The notes beneath the pieces were generated by a model that was given only the letters and a program-made list of their open reading frames with translations, did not search any database and had not been told where the DNA came from. A stretch of 6,395 nt of DNA from CAZGQY01 sp964528035 (GTDB lineage Bacteria > Pseudomonadota > Gammaproteobacteria > Methylococcales > UBA1147): assembly GCA_964528035.1 (NCBI GenBank), contig CAZGQY010000218.1, positions 1-6,395 on the forward strand, given 5' to 3'. How positions within the stretch are numbered: the stretch's first letter is position 1; each line of letters starts with the position of its first letter. The position numbers and the translations under genes are program-made. Below, one piece after another: positions 1 to 6,038 of this stretch.

Positions 1-87
1 GCAGGGCTACGCAACTGTTGCTACAACGCAGAAGACGGACAATAAGACCAGTCAAAATTCGTATATTATTGAATTCTCGCTCCTTAG
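1..87. repeat. Right half of a palindromic repeat (copy 1, cut by window edge)
   Basis: These 87 bases align without gaps to 2714-2800, the right half of the complete copy, with about 5 mismatches. The copy ends in CCTTA/G like copy 2, with the inverted-terminal motif CTCGCTCCTTA at 77-86. The left half lies outside the window. It is in the same orientation as the other two copies. The sequence directly shows a dispersed repeat; its class (MITE-like, non-autonomous) is inferred. Confidence 0.9.
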
Positions 88-337
88 TGATCAGCCTGCT
101 AGCCATCGATCGCTGAGTACAGCTAAACATAGCTGCAAACACTACAGCAAAAGCCCTGTTACCCATTAATACCCCATCCAGATTGGATTCGGTGATAAAT
201 TCGGAGTGTATTAGTATCCCAAACCAGAAAAATATTAGCCAATTCATTACACCCAAAGTCATTATCTGCGAAGTACTATAGCAAATGATGAAGTGGATAC
301 AAGACGGAAGGCTCCCATTCACGGACAAACTCTTCAT
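1..337 (-). CDS. Doubtful partial ORF running into repeat copy 1
   Basis: On the minus strand an ATG at 337-335 opens a frame with no stop through to position 1, at least 112 codons; an in-frame TAA lies just upstream at 355-353. An AAGGA lies directly against the ATG, too close to be a normal ribosome binding site. Residues about 32-47 (NWLIFFWFGILI) and 60-73 are hydrophobic and could be two membrane segments. From about residue 84 the frame is encoded by the repeat itself, in the same phase as a minus-strand frame through copy 2. I recognise no family. It could be a small membrane protein or gene remnant whose end was replaced by repeat insertion, or chance. Confidence is low. Confidence 0.22.
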   Translation of the reverse strand, partial: MKSLSVNGSLPSCIHFIICYSTSQIMTLGVMNWLIFFWFGILIHSEFITESNLDGVLMGNRAFAVVFAAMFSCTQRSMASRLITKEREFNNIRILTGLIVRLLRCSNSCVAL

Positions 338-377
338 TCCTTCGTCAACAGCTTATATTTAACCCGTCATAAATCTT
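88..377. other. Stretch without a supported + strand gene
   Basis: I see no + strand gene here. The only content is the doubtful minus-strand frame described separately and the distal leader of the porin gene. A TATATT at 354-359 could serve as a -10 element for the porin, but the matching -35 position (TCTTCA, 331-336) is poor, so no promoter is called. Confidence 0.4.
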
Positions 378-396
378 TATGCGAATGGTTCGCATT
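378..396. promoter_or_regulatory. Fur-box-like palindromic operator
   Basis: The 19-mer TATGCGAATGGTTCGCATT has perfect 7-base arms (ATGCGAA at 379-385, TTCGCAT at 389-395) around TGG. Aligned to the classical Fur consensus, whose core has the 7-1-7 form TGATAATnATTATCA, it keeps the outer TG/CA and inner AAT/TT bases, about 13 of 18 defined positions, with CG replacing the AT steps. Further half-site-like TGCATT and CGCATT units follow at 398-409, as in extended Fur sites. It lies 91 bases upstream of the porin ATG. Iron repression is inferred from this similarity; another Fur-family or palindrome-binding regulator is possible. Confidence 0.45.
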
Positions 397-406
397 TGCA
401 TTACGC

Positions 407-448
407 ATTCGAATTGTAATATCATAACGCAAATGCGTTATTCGAATT
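407..448. promoter_or_regulatory. Nested palindrome and direct repeats in the porin leader
   Basis: A perfect inverted repeat, ATAACGCA (424-431) and TGCGTTAT (434-441) around AA, sits between two copies of the self-complementary 9-mer ATTCGAATT at 407-415 and 440-448. The 9-mers are 33 bases apart, about three helical turns, which would place bound proteins on one DNA face. The layout looks like an operator cluster, but no regulator is identified. In RNA the 8-base arms would form a short hairpin with a tight loop. Confidence 0.4.
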
Positions 449-469
449 ACGTAAAAACCGAACAGATAA

Positions 470-482
470 TTGCCAGAGGCAA
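470..482 (+). promoter_or_regulatory. Porin ribosome binding site inside a small hairpin
   Basis: AGAGG (475-479) lies seven bases before the ATG at 487 and supports that start. It is embedded in the inverted repeat TTGCC-AGA-GGCAA (470-482), so a small hairpin could partly mask it. This start is preferred over the upstream ATG at 379, which lies inside the Fur-box-like palindrome and lacks a signal peptide at its N-terminus. Confidence 0.5.
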
Positions 483-486
483 ACAA

Positions 487-1899
487 ATGAAATATATAAA
501 GAAAATAATAATCTACCTGCTTTTTATATCAACAGCCAACGCATTCGCAGATGAACCACCACAAAGCGTCGGAGATCTTTGGAAAATCATCCAGGCGCAA
601 CAAGCACAGATTGATCAATTAAATGCCCGACTCGAGACGCAGGGCAAATCCCGAGAAACAGAACAGACATCGCCGTCCGCAGAAAATACAGGCACTGCAT
701 CAAAAACAACTACAGATGTCGAAGAAGTTGCGCGTAAAACCGACATTTTAGGTGCGGAAGTTGAAAAACTGCGTACCGCCCTGGTCATTCCTGAAGACAA
801 GCAACTCAAAAGCGCCTATGGGCTGGGGCCGGCAGCGTCAAAAGTCTACCAGGTGGATAAAGGTCTATCCATCGGCGGCTACGGTGAGGCCTTTTACCAG
901 AATATTGTCGCTGACAAAGGAGATGCCAATGACAACGGCGATTTTCTTCGCGCGGTACTCTATGTAGGTTACAAATTCACTGACAACATAATACTGAATA
1001 CCGAACTGGAATTTGAACACGCTTCGACCGGTAAATCCGGATCAATCTCTCTCGAATTCGCCACTCTGGATTTCCTGATGGATCCATTAGCGAATATCCG
1101 TGCCGGCTTAGTCCTAATACCCATGGGATTTATTAATCAAATTCATGAACCCAATTTCTTTTTCGGCACCCAGCGCCCGGAAGTAGAACGCCGTATAATT
1201 CCATCGACATGGCGAGAAAATGGTGTCGGTCTGTTTGGTGAATTAATTCCGGGTTTAACCTACACCACTTACGGTGTCAATGGAATGGATGCGACAGGAT
1301 TTCAATCCTCCGGTATCCGTGGCGGACGCCAAAGTGGCAGCAGGGTCCTCGCAGAAGATTTAGCCTGGGTGGGTCGAATGGATTATGCACCACCCGAACT
1401 CCCTGGCCTCCAGGTCGGTGGATCTATCTATCTGGGTAATTCCGGACAAAATCAGGTTTTTGCCGGCCAGAAAATCAACGCATTCACGCAACTCTATGAA
1501 GGCCACATTCAATGGAAATATCGTGGACTGGAGTTTAGAGCTCTGGGAGCCTGGGGACATATCGATGACGCTGATATACTCAGTGCGGCAAACGGACAAA
1601 CCATTGGCTCATCCAATTTTGGCTGGTACACAGAGATTGGCTACAATATACTCCCTTTGATACTTCCGGAAACAAGCCATTACCTGGCGCCATTTTTCCG
1701 CTACGAACGATTGGACCCACTCGCAAGCGTACCGAATGGGTTTGCCGATGTCGGAAATCTTGACCGCGAAATTTTCCAGTTCGGATTACAATATAAACCG
1801 ATTCCTAATATTGTGATAAAAGCAGACTACCGAAATTTTTCCGCCAGAGAAGGCTCAGTACCGGATGAGTTCAATCTGGGTATTGGTTATGTCTTCTAG
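487..1899 (+). CDS. Outer-membrane beta-barrel porin with N-terminal coiled coil
   Basis: The 470-residue product is a probable outer-membrane channel. The start at 487 gives a clean signal peptide: MKYIKK, a hydrophobic core (IIIYLLFIS), and a likely cleavage after ANA or AFA near residues 19-21. Residues about 28-52 (LWKIIQAQQAQIDQLNARLE) and 77-97 have coiled-coil character and flank a low-complexity Ser/Thr/Glu linker, an arrangement seen in trimeric porins with periplasmic coiled coils. The barrel begins near residue 125 with alternating strands and ends in the phenylalanine-terminated strand LGIGYVF recognised by the Bam machinery. The segment VLIPMGFINQIHEP (208-221) followed by RPEVERRIIPSTWRENG (230-246) is a conserved block I recognise from a proteobacterial family often annotated as porin or phosphate-selective-porin-like. 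The substrate is unknown. The leader holds Fur-like and other palindromes, suggesting metal-responsive control. A hairpin separates it from the FMN-protein gene. Confidence 0.85.
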   Translation: MKYIKKIIIYLLFISTANAFADEPPQSVGDLWKIIQAQQAQIDQLNARLETQGKSRETEQTSPSAENTGTASKTTTDVEEVARKTDILGAEVEKLRTALVIPEDKQLKSAYGLGPAASKVYQVDKGLSIGGYGEAFYQNIVADKGDANDNGDFLRAVLYVGYKFTDNIILNTELEFEHASTGKSGSISLEFATLDFLMDPLANIRAGLVLIPMGFINQIHEPNFFFGTQRPEVERRIIPSTWRENGVGLFGELIPGLTYTTYGVNGMDATGFQSSGIRGGRQSGSRVLAEDLAWVGRMDYAPPELPGLQVGGSIYLGNSGQNQVFAGQKINAFTQLYEGHIQWKYRGLEFRALGAWGHIDDADILSAANGQTIGSSNFGWYTEIGYNILPLILPETSHYLAPFFRYERLDPLASVPNGFADVGNLDREIFQFGLQYKPIPNIVIKADYRNFSAREGSVPDEFNLGIGYVF

Positions 1900-1926
1900 G
1901 ACTCATTTTACTGTTTGGTATTTGCG

Positions 1927-1967
1927 GGCAGCCATACTCAAAAGTATGAGTATTGGCTGTCAATTTT
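1927..1967 (+). terminator. Terminator-like hairpin between porin and FMN-protein genes
   Basis: GGCAGCC-ATACTC (1927-1939) pairs with GAGTAT-TGGCTGTC (1948-1961), with one bulged base and an 8-base loop, followed by a short TTTT (1964-1967). A second, mutually exclusive stem CATACT/AGTATG (1933-1938 with 1943-1948, loop CAAA) uses the same bases. The hairpin starts 28 bases after the porin stop. The weak U-tract suggests partial termination or 3'-end protection that would lower expression of the next gene relative to the porin. Confidence 0.55.
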
Positions 1968-1986
1968 AAATCTGACCACCCGAATT

Positions 1987-2541
1987 ATGAAAACCGTTAA
2001 ACAATTAGTCTGCCTTTTGTTTTTCAGCCTTTTAATACTGACATTAACCGACGCCCTGGGAAAAGTTTTCTACAGCAAGAATGAAGCGATGGTGCTTGCG
2101 TTTGGAGAACAGGCAAAAGTAGAACTGCTGTCGTTGTTTCTAACCGAAAATCAAATATCCGAGGTCGAAGGTTTAAGCCGAGGGAAACTGGATTCTGCAT
2201 TATTCAGCTTTTACGTCGGCAAACAAGAGGGCAGGATAACGGGATATGCCGCTATAGAAACACACACGGTGCGCACAAAACCAGAAACCCTGTTAGTGGT
2301 GCTTGATCCAGATGGAAAAACACGGGCGATACATATACTGGCTTTTCATGAACCACCCGAGTATCAACCACCCCTGCGCTGGTTTGAACAATTCTATAAG
2401 CACGAATTGGACACACTCGACTTCAACCAGGACATTCAGGGTATATCCGGCGCTACATTGAGTGCGCAGAGCGCGCTGACCAGTGTACGTAAAGTGATGG
2501 CTATGTACCGAATTGCCAAACCCGAGGATAATTTAAACTAA
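1987..2541 (+). CDS. Exported FMN-binding domain protein (covalent FMN motif)
   Basis: The 184-residue product begins with an N-terminal hydrophobic signal or anchor (residues 5-22, VKQLVCLLFFSLLILTLT), so it should act in the periplasm, free or tethered. The rest matches the FMN_bind family of NqrC and RnfG: a strand-rich core (about 86-125) and the motif GISGATLS at 152-159. In that family FMN is linked by a phosphoester bond to the Thr of SGAT, here Thr157, by the transferase ApbE, which is not encoded in this window. The protein has no cytochrome or other domain, so it is probably a single-flavin electron carrier whose partners are unknown. ATG 1987 is chosen because it gives the signal sequence; an upstream TTG (1915) would overlap the hairpin and add an unlikely extension. 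No strong Shine-Dalgarno is visible. It probably shares the porin transcript by read-through of the hairpin. Confidence 0.82.
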   Translation: MKTVKQLVCLLFFSLLILTLTDALGKVFYSKNEAMVLAFGEQAKVELLSLFLTENQISEVEGLSRGKLDSALFSFYVGKQEGRITGYAAIETHTVRTKPETLLVVLDPDGKTRAIHILAFHEPPEYQPPLRWFEQFYKHELDTLDFNQDIQGISGATLSAQSALTSVRKVMAMYRIAKPEDNLN

Positions 2542-2633
2542 ATTGTATCTACTCAGTAAGTTGGGTGACTAGGCTACAATCCATTGATCGTTCGGGACGC
2601 ACGAGTATATCCCTGTTGCACAAGACCGAACAT

Positions 2634-2800
2634 TTAGGAGCGAGGTTTTAATAATATGCGAAAGAATGACGCAGGATTATTGTTTGTCTTCAAGGCGTAG
2701 CAACAGGCGCATAGCAGGGCTACGCAACTGTTGCTGCAACGCAGAAGACGGACAATAAGACAAGTCAAGATTCGTTTATTATTGAATCCTCGCTCCTTAG
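2634..2800. repeat. Complete 167-bp palindromic repeat (copy 2), MITE-like
   Basis: The ends are inverted: TTAGGAGCGAGG on the left and CCTCGCTCCTTAG on the right, i.e. TAAGGAGCGAGG read from the other strand. Similarity between the arms continues inward: AATAATA, TTATTG, GTCTTC and GCAACAG recur in order in the reverse complement of the right arm. The symmetry axis is at 2717, the exact midpoint, where TAGC-AGG-GCTA forms the apex (2712-2722). A transcript would fold into one long imperfect hairpin. Copies 1 and 3 match the two halves at about 94%. Both ends carry TA, compatible with the TA duplication of Tc1/mariner-IS630 type elements, but this is inference. No transposase is present. It separates the FMN-protein gene from the downstream operon and may also act as a terminator. 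Confidence 0.9.
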
Positions 2801-2802
2801 GC

Positions 2803-2831
2803 TTGCACCCTCTTAAAAGAGTCACTATAGA
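2803..2831 (+). promoter_or_regulatory. Possible sigma-70 promoter at the edge of the repeat
   Basis: TTGCAC (2803-2808) and TATAGA (2826-2831) are separated by 17 bases, a workable but weak -35/-10 pair lying three bases outside the repeat. The spacer contains the palindrome CTCTT-AA-AAGAG (2810-2821), a possible operator. It lies 43 bases before the ATG at 2874 and could drive the five-gene block. Matches to consensus are partial, so this is tentative. Confidence 0.33.
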
Positions 2832-2873
2832 GTTACACAAATTTTTATCCAGGAGACAAAAGGCCAAACACCC

Positions 2874-3383
2874 ATGCGATATTTTGTAACCGGCGAACAA
2901 CACCGCCAGATGCTGTTAAACGCGCTTATTCTGATGTTTTTGGGATATATCGCTTTGCTGTGGCTGACCAACGGCTTGTTATATTTTCACAAAATGGGGC
3001 TCACAGCAGATTCTGTGATTGCCTATTATCTGGGTTCCGAGCAAGACTTCACCCAGGCACGCAGCTATCAGGGTCTGCTGGAGGTCGCCCATTTTCATCT
3101 GTTCGCCATGGGAATTCTGGTATTAACACTCACTCACCTAATGTTAATGACTGAAATGCCGACTGTTCTGAAAATCTGGATTAGCGGCTTAACCTATGTC
3201 GGAGCACTCACAAATGAGATCGCCGGGTGGCTGGTTCGGTTTGTCGACCCTGGATTCGCTTACCTTAAAATCGGCGCATTTCTTTTACTGGAAATATCCT
3301 TACTTGTGCTTATGATTACCGTAAGCAGGTCGCTGATTCGAGCGCGGGTAAAAATTCGACAGAGTGCGAGGAATACCGAATAA
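2874..3383 (+). CDS. Four-helix inner-membrane protein with histidine-rich helix 2
   Basis: This 169-residue protein has four clear hydrophobic segments at about 13-37, 70-92, 98-121 and 130-150, with a basic C-terminal tail (RARVKIRQ) likely cytoplasmic. Segment 2 carries EVAHFHLFAMGILVLTLTH with His73, His75 and His88; His73/75 and His88 lie near opposite ends of the same helix, a spacing compatible with heme or metal ligands as in small membrane cytochromes, though no named heme motif is present. The segment EIAGWLVRFVDPGFAY (115-130) looks conserved in relatives I vaguely recognise, but I cannot name the family. AAAAGG lies ten bases upstream of the ATG and is the likely ribosome binding site. 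It is the first gene of the block and is followed after five bases by the next. A redox or electron-transfer role is inference only. Confidence 0.8.
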   Translation: MRYFVTGEQHRQMLLNALILMFLGYIALLWLTNGLLYFHKMGLTADSVIAYYLGSEQDFTQARSYQGLLEVAHFHLFAMGILVLTLTHLMLMTEMPTVLKIWISGLTYVGALTNEIAGWLVRFVDPGFAYLKIGAFLLLEISLLVLMITVSRSLIRARVKIRQSARNTE

Positions 3384-3388
3384 ATATC

Positions 3389-3811
3389 ATGGACGTCGAA
3401 AGAATATTTTTTAAATCTGACTTGTTCGAACTAGAAGACAACGAAGAGGAGGAAACAAACCCTCATATCTACGGCAAACAACTTGCCTCGTGGCTACACG
3501 ATCAACTCGGCAATACTGGCTACATAGTAGAAGAAATAATCCCGGAAGACTGGGGCTGGTACGTTATGTGTCAGAGAGACCCCTACTGGCTGTGGGTGGG
3601 CTGCTCAAGTATCCTGGAATCCGAACCGGAAGCAGGAAAAACACCTAAAAAAGAAGACATAGTATGGCACTGCTTCGCAACCGCCGAAGTACCATTTTTT
3701 CAGCGCTTGTTCAAGCATACCAATACCACTGATGGCTTATCAAAGCTAAAAGTTGATTTACTTGAAATCATTGAAAACGAAAATGCATTGGAAATTGTGG
3801 ATGAGCCATAA
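3389..3811 (+). CDS. Acidic soluble protein of unknown function
   Basis: The 140-residue product has no signal peptide or membrane segment. The N-terminus is very acidic (ELEDNEEEE, 14-22). A compact, Trp-rich core follows: YGKQLASWLHDQL (28-40), PEDWGWYVMC (52-61), PYWLWVGC (65-72) and VWHCFATAEVPFF (92-104). The pattern of a small alpha/beta protein with PEDWGW and LWVGC recalls scattered proteobacterial hypothetical proteins, but I know no function. Cys61, Cys72, Cys95 and His94 are present without a recognisable metal-site spacing. The ATG at 3389 lies five bases after the preceding stop, so it is co-transcribed and possibly coupled; GAGG at 3368-3371 is rather far for an ordinary ribosome binding site. 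It could be a cytoplasmic accessory to the operon or an unrelated passenger. Confidence 0.75.
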   Translation: MDVERIFFKSDLFELEDNEEEETNPHIYGKQLASWLHDQLGNTGYIVEEIIPEDWGWYVMCQRDPYWLWVGCSSILESEPEAGKTPKKEDIVWHCFATAEVPFFQRLFKHTNTTDGLSKLKVDLLEIIENENALEIVDEP

Positions 3812-3882
3812 TTCGTAAAGCAGTCGCATCGACTAATCCGACGAAAGGCTGAATATTATAGATCTCTAAATAATCAACTTCC

Positions 3883-4626
3883 GTGCATACCCTGACGCTA
3901 TATTCACATCTGATTTTTGAAACCCTGGCTTACTTTGTCGGTTTTCGTATTTTTTTAAAACAGAGACAGAAACTGGGATCGTCTGTTGGATTGGTCGAAG
4001 GGGATGATGGACTTTGGTTAACCATAGGTGCAATTCTCGGAGCAGCTCTCGGTTGCAAGCTGGTCGCCTGGCTTTACGATCCACTATCCAGCTTTGGAAA
4101 CTTTCCTGACCCTGTCGCGTTAATGCAGGGAAAAACCGTTGTAGGCGGTTTATTAGGTGGTTTAGTTGGCGTAGAGGTTATCAAGAAGATGCTGTGTTAT
4201 CGCCATTCTACCGGCGATTTATTTGTCGTTCCCTGCCTTGCCGGGATCATTATCGGTCGAATCGGCTGTTTTCTCAGCGGGCTTTCCGACAGAACCCACG
4301 GCATTGCAACAAGTGTTCTCTGGGCCTGGGACTACGGCGACGGCATCATGCGACACCCAACACAAATTTACGAAATAATATTTGCCGGATTATTGTGGTA
4401 TATCTTGGCAAAAATCCGAAACCGGTTACCATTAGTCGGCGACCAATTTAAATGTTTTATGTTGGCTTATTTATCGTTTAGACTGGCAGTCGATAGTATT
4501 AAGCCTATACCCTGGCTTTATCTGGAATACTTTTCCGGAATTCAGTTGGCCTGCATTGCGGGTCTTATCTACTACGCAAGACACGGAATACGCATCGGGA
4601 AAAGTCTGATATGGGCAGAAAGATAA
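3883..4626 (+). CDS. Lgt-like membrane protein (diverged prolipoprotein diacylglyceryl transferase family)
   Basis: The 247-residue, multi-helix membrane protein belongs to the Lgt family, whose true members move diacylglycerol from phosphatidylglycerol to lipoprotein cysteine. Family landmarks are MQGKTVVGGLLGG (81-93), GRIGCFLSG (125-133), RHPTQIYE (157-164) and the Arg200 region near the C-terminus. Compared with E. coli Lgt from memory, Arg126 and Arg200 match essential Arg143 and Arg239, but the essential His103 position is Val87 and Asn146 is Cys129. It is therefore probably not the housekeeping Lgt and may act on another acceptor or lipid. The start is GTG at 3883; an in-frame stop at 3871 leaves no room for an earlier start, and no Shine-Dalgarno is obvious. 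The 71-base gap before it holds AGTCG-CAT-CGACT (3822-3834) and a TATTAT (3854-3859). Its end overlaps the radical SAM gene by 16 bases. Confidence 0.85.
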   Translation: MHTLTLYSHLIFETLAYFVGFRIFLKQRQKLGSSVGLVEGDDGLWLTIGAILGAALGCKLVAWLYDPLSSFGNFPDPVALMQGKTVVGGLLGGLVGVEVIKKMLCYRHSTGDLFVVPCLAGIIIGRIGCFLSGLSDRTHGIATSVLWAWDYGDGIMRHPTQIYEIIFAGLLWYILAKIRNRLPLVGDQFKCFMLAYLSFRLAVDSIKPIPWLYLEYFSGIQLACIAGLIYYARHGIRIGKSLIWAER

Positions 4627-6038
4627 GACCTTATTTATTCTATGACAGCGCGACATCGGTTTGCAGCCAATGTCTGATGCGTGTCGAGGCAAAAATATTG
4701 ATCCAGGGTGAACGCGTGATAATGGAGAAATGGTGCCCTCAACACGGACGACAACGCGTACTGATCGCCGATGATGCCGAATACTATCGTCTGGCCCGCG
4801 AGAAATTCATCAAAGCCCCTGAAATTCCGCAACGCTTTAATACCCCGATGCGCTGGGGTTGTCCCTATGACTGTGGATTATGCCCGGATCATATGCAGCA
4901 TTCATGTTTGTCGATTATCGAGATCAACGATCATTGCAATTTAAACTGTCCGATTTGCTATGCCGAGAGTGGACCGAAACGCACAGAGGAAAAATCACTG
5001 GACGAAATTGAAGCGATGTTCAAGGCTATTTGTAAAAATGAAGGCGAACCGGATGTCGTACAGATTTCTGGCGGTGAACCCACACTGCATCCAGCATTTT
5101 TCTCGATCATGGACATGGCCAAACGTTTCCCTATCAAGCATTTGATGCTAAATACCAATGGATTACGGATCGCCACGCAACCCGAATTTACGGCGCGACT
5201 GGCAAGTTATGCACCAAACTTCGAGATTTACTTACAGTTCGATTCACTGCGCGAGGAAAATTTACAGCGTCTTCGCGGTGCAAAGCTTCTTGACACCCGA
5301 ATGCGAGCAATCGAGCAACTGAATCGCCATAATTTATCAACAACCCTGGTCGTCACATTGATGAAGGGCGTCAACGACAACGAGGTCGGTGAAATTATAG
5401 ATTTCGCGTTGCAGCAGGAATGTGTACGTGGCGTAACCCTGCAACCCGTGCAGGTCGCTGGCAGAGTGGAGGGTTATGACCCCGCCAAAAACCGCCTGAC
5501 CCTAACTGAGGTCAGACGCGCCATATTTGAACAATCGAATTGTTTCAATAAACAGGACATTGTCCCGGTTCCCTGCAACCCCGACTGTCTTGCTATGGCT
5601 TACGCTCTCAAACTAAACGGAGAAACAACACCATTGACTGGACTGATCAATCCGGACTGGCTATTGGAGGGTCCGGAAAATACCATTGTTTTCGAACACC
5701 AGCCAGAACTCAAACAACGTCTGGGAAATTTATTCAGCACAAGTCATTCACCCCAATCCAGCAGCACAGCATTGAGTGAATTACTCTGTTGCCTGCCGAA
5801 AATCGAAAAACTCAACGGACTCGACTACACAAATGTATTTCGAGTATTAATTATGCAGTTTCTGGACATACACTCGTTTGATGTTCGGGTTGCAAAAAAA
5901 TCCTGCGTACATTTTGCCCAGCCGAACGGTGAAATTATCCCATTTGATACCTATAATCTTTTTTACCGAGGAGATCTGCGCGAACAGCTGGAAATTAATC
6001 GCGGGCGATTCGCCGGACTCTACCAGGAAACAATATGA
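4611..6038 (+). CDS. Radical SAM enzyme of the Tes/MJ0619-like group
   Basis: The 475-residue cytosolic enzyme has an N-terminal metal-knuckle pattern, C18xxC21 with C42xxH45, then the block CPYDCGLCPDH (84-94, Cys84/88/91, plus Cys99) and the radical SAM signature C109-x3-C113-x2-C116 binding the [4Fe-4S] that cleaves SAM. GGEP at 154-157 contacts SAM. Later cysteines include PCNPDC (321-326) and Cys432 in SCVHFAQPNG, followed by IPFDTYNLFYR. This order of cysteine blocks matches the family of archaeal tetraether lipid synthase (MJ0619/Tes), which couples lipid tails and carries auxiliary iron sites; bacterial relatives are mostly uncharacterised. The length is ordinary for the group. GGGA (4597-4600) precedes the ATG by ten bases. 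Overlap with the Lgt-like gene upstream and the small membrane gene downstream points to one functional unit. Lipid as substrate is inferred; another radical reaction, such as methylation, is possible. Confidence 0.9.
   Translation: MGRKIRPYLFYDSATSVCSQCLMRVEAKILIQGERVIMEKWCPQHGRQRVLIADDAEYYRLAREKFIKAPEIPQRFNTPMRWGCPYDCGLCPDHMQHSCLSIIEINDHCNLNCPICYAESGPKRTEEKSLDEIEAMFKAICKNEGEPDVVQISGGEPTLHPAFFSIMDMAKRFPIKHLMLNTNGLRIATQPEFTARLASYAPNFEIYLQFDSLREENLQRLRGAKLLDTRMRAIEQLNRHNLSTTLVVTLMKGVNDNEVGEIIDFALQQECVRGVTLQPVQVAGRVEGYDPAKNRLTLTEVRRAIFEQSNCFNKQDIVPVPCNPDCLAMAYALKLNGETTPLTGLINPDWLLEGPENTIVFEHQPELKQRLGNLFSTSHSPQSSSTALSELLCCLPKIEKLNGLDYTNVFRVLIMQFLDIHSFDVRVAKKSCVHFAQPNGEIIPFDTYNLFYRGDLREQLEINRGRFAGLYQETI

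Noticed and set aside
2..169. Open + strand frame from the window edge through repeat copy 1
   Set aside because: It has no start inside the window, half is repeat, and the remainder is low-complexity Ser/Lys/His sequence without a recognisable pattern.
379..486. N-terminal extension of the porin from the ATG at 379
   Set aside because: The extension would overlap the palindromic operator region and bury the signal peptide 36 residues inside; the ATG at 487 has a ribosome binding site and a proper signal sequence.
2634..2903. Minus-strand reading frame of 89 codons over repeat copy 2
   Set aside because: Most of it is the repeat, and the rest is antisense to the leader and start of the 2874 gene; it has no independent support as a gene.
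3822..3859. Internal promoter before the Lgt-like gene (TCGACT with TATTAT)
   Set aside because: The spacing is about 19 bases and the -35 match is weak, with a small palindrome overlapping it; not strong enough to list as a feature.
3883..4626. Housekeeping lgt
   Set aside because: The positions of catalytic His103 and Asn146 are changed, and the gene sits with a radical SAM enzyme.
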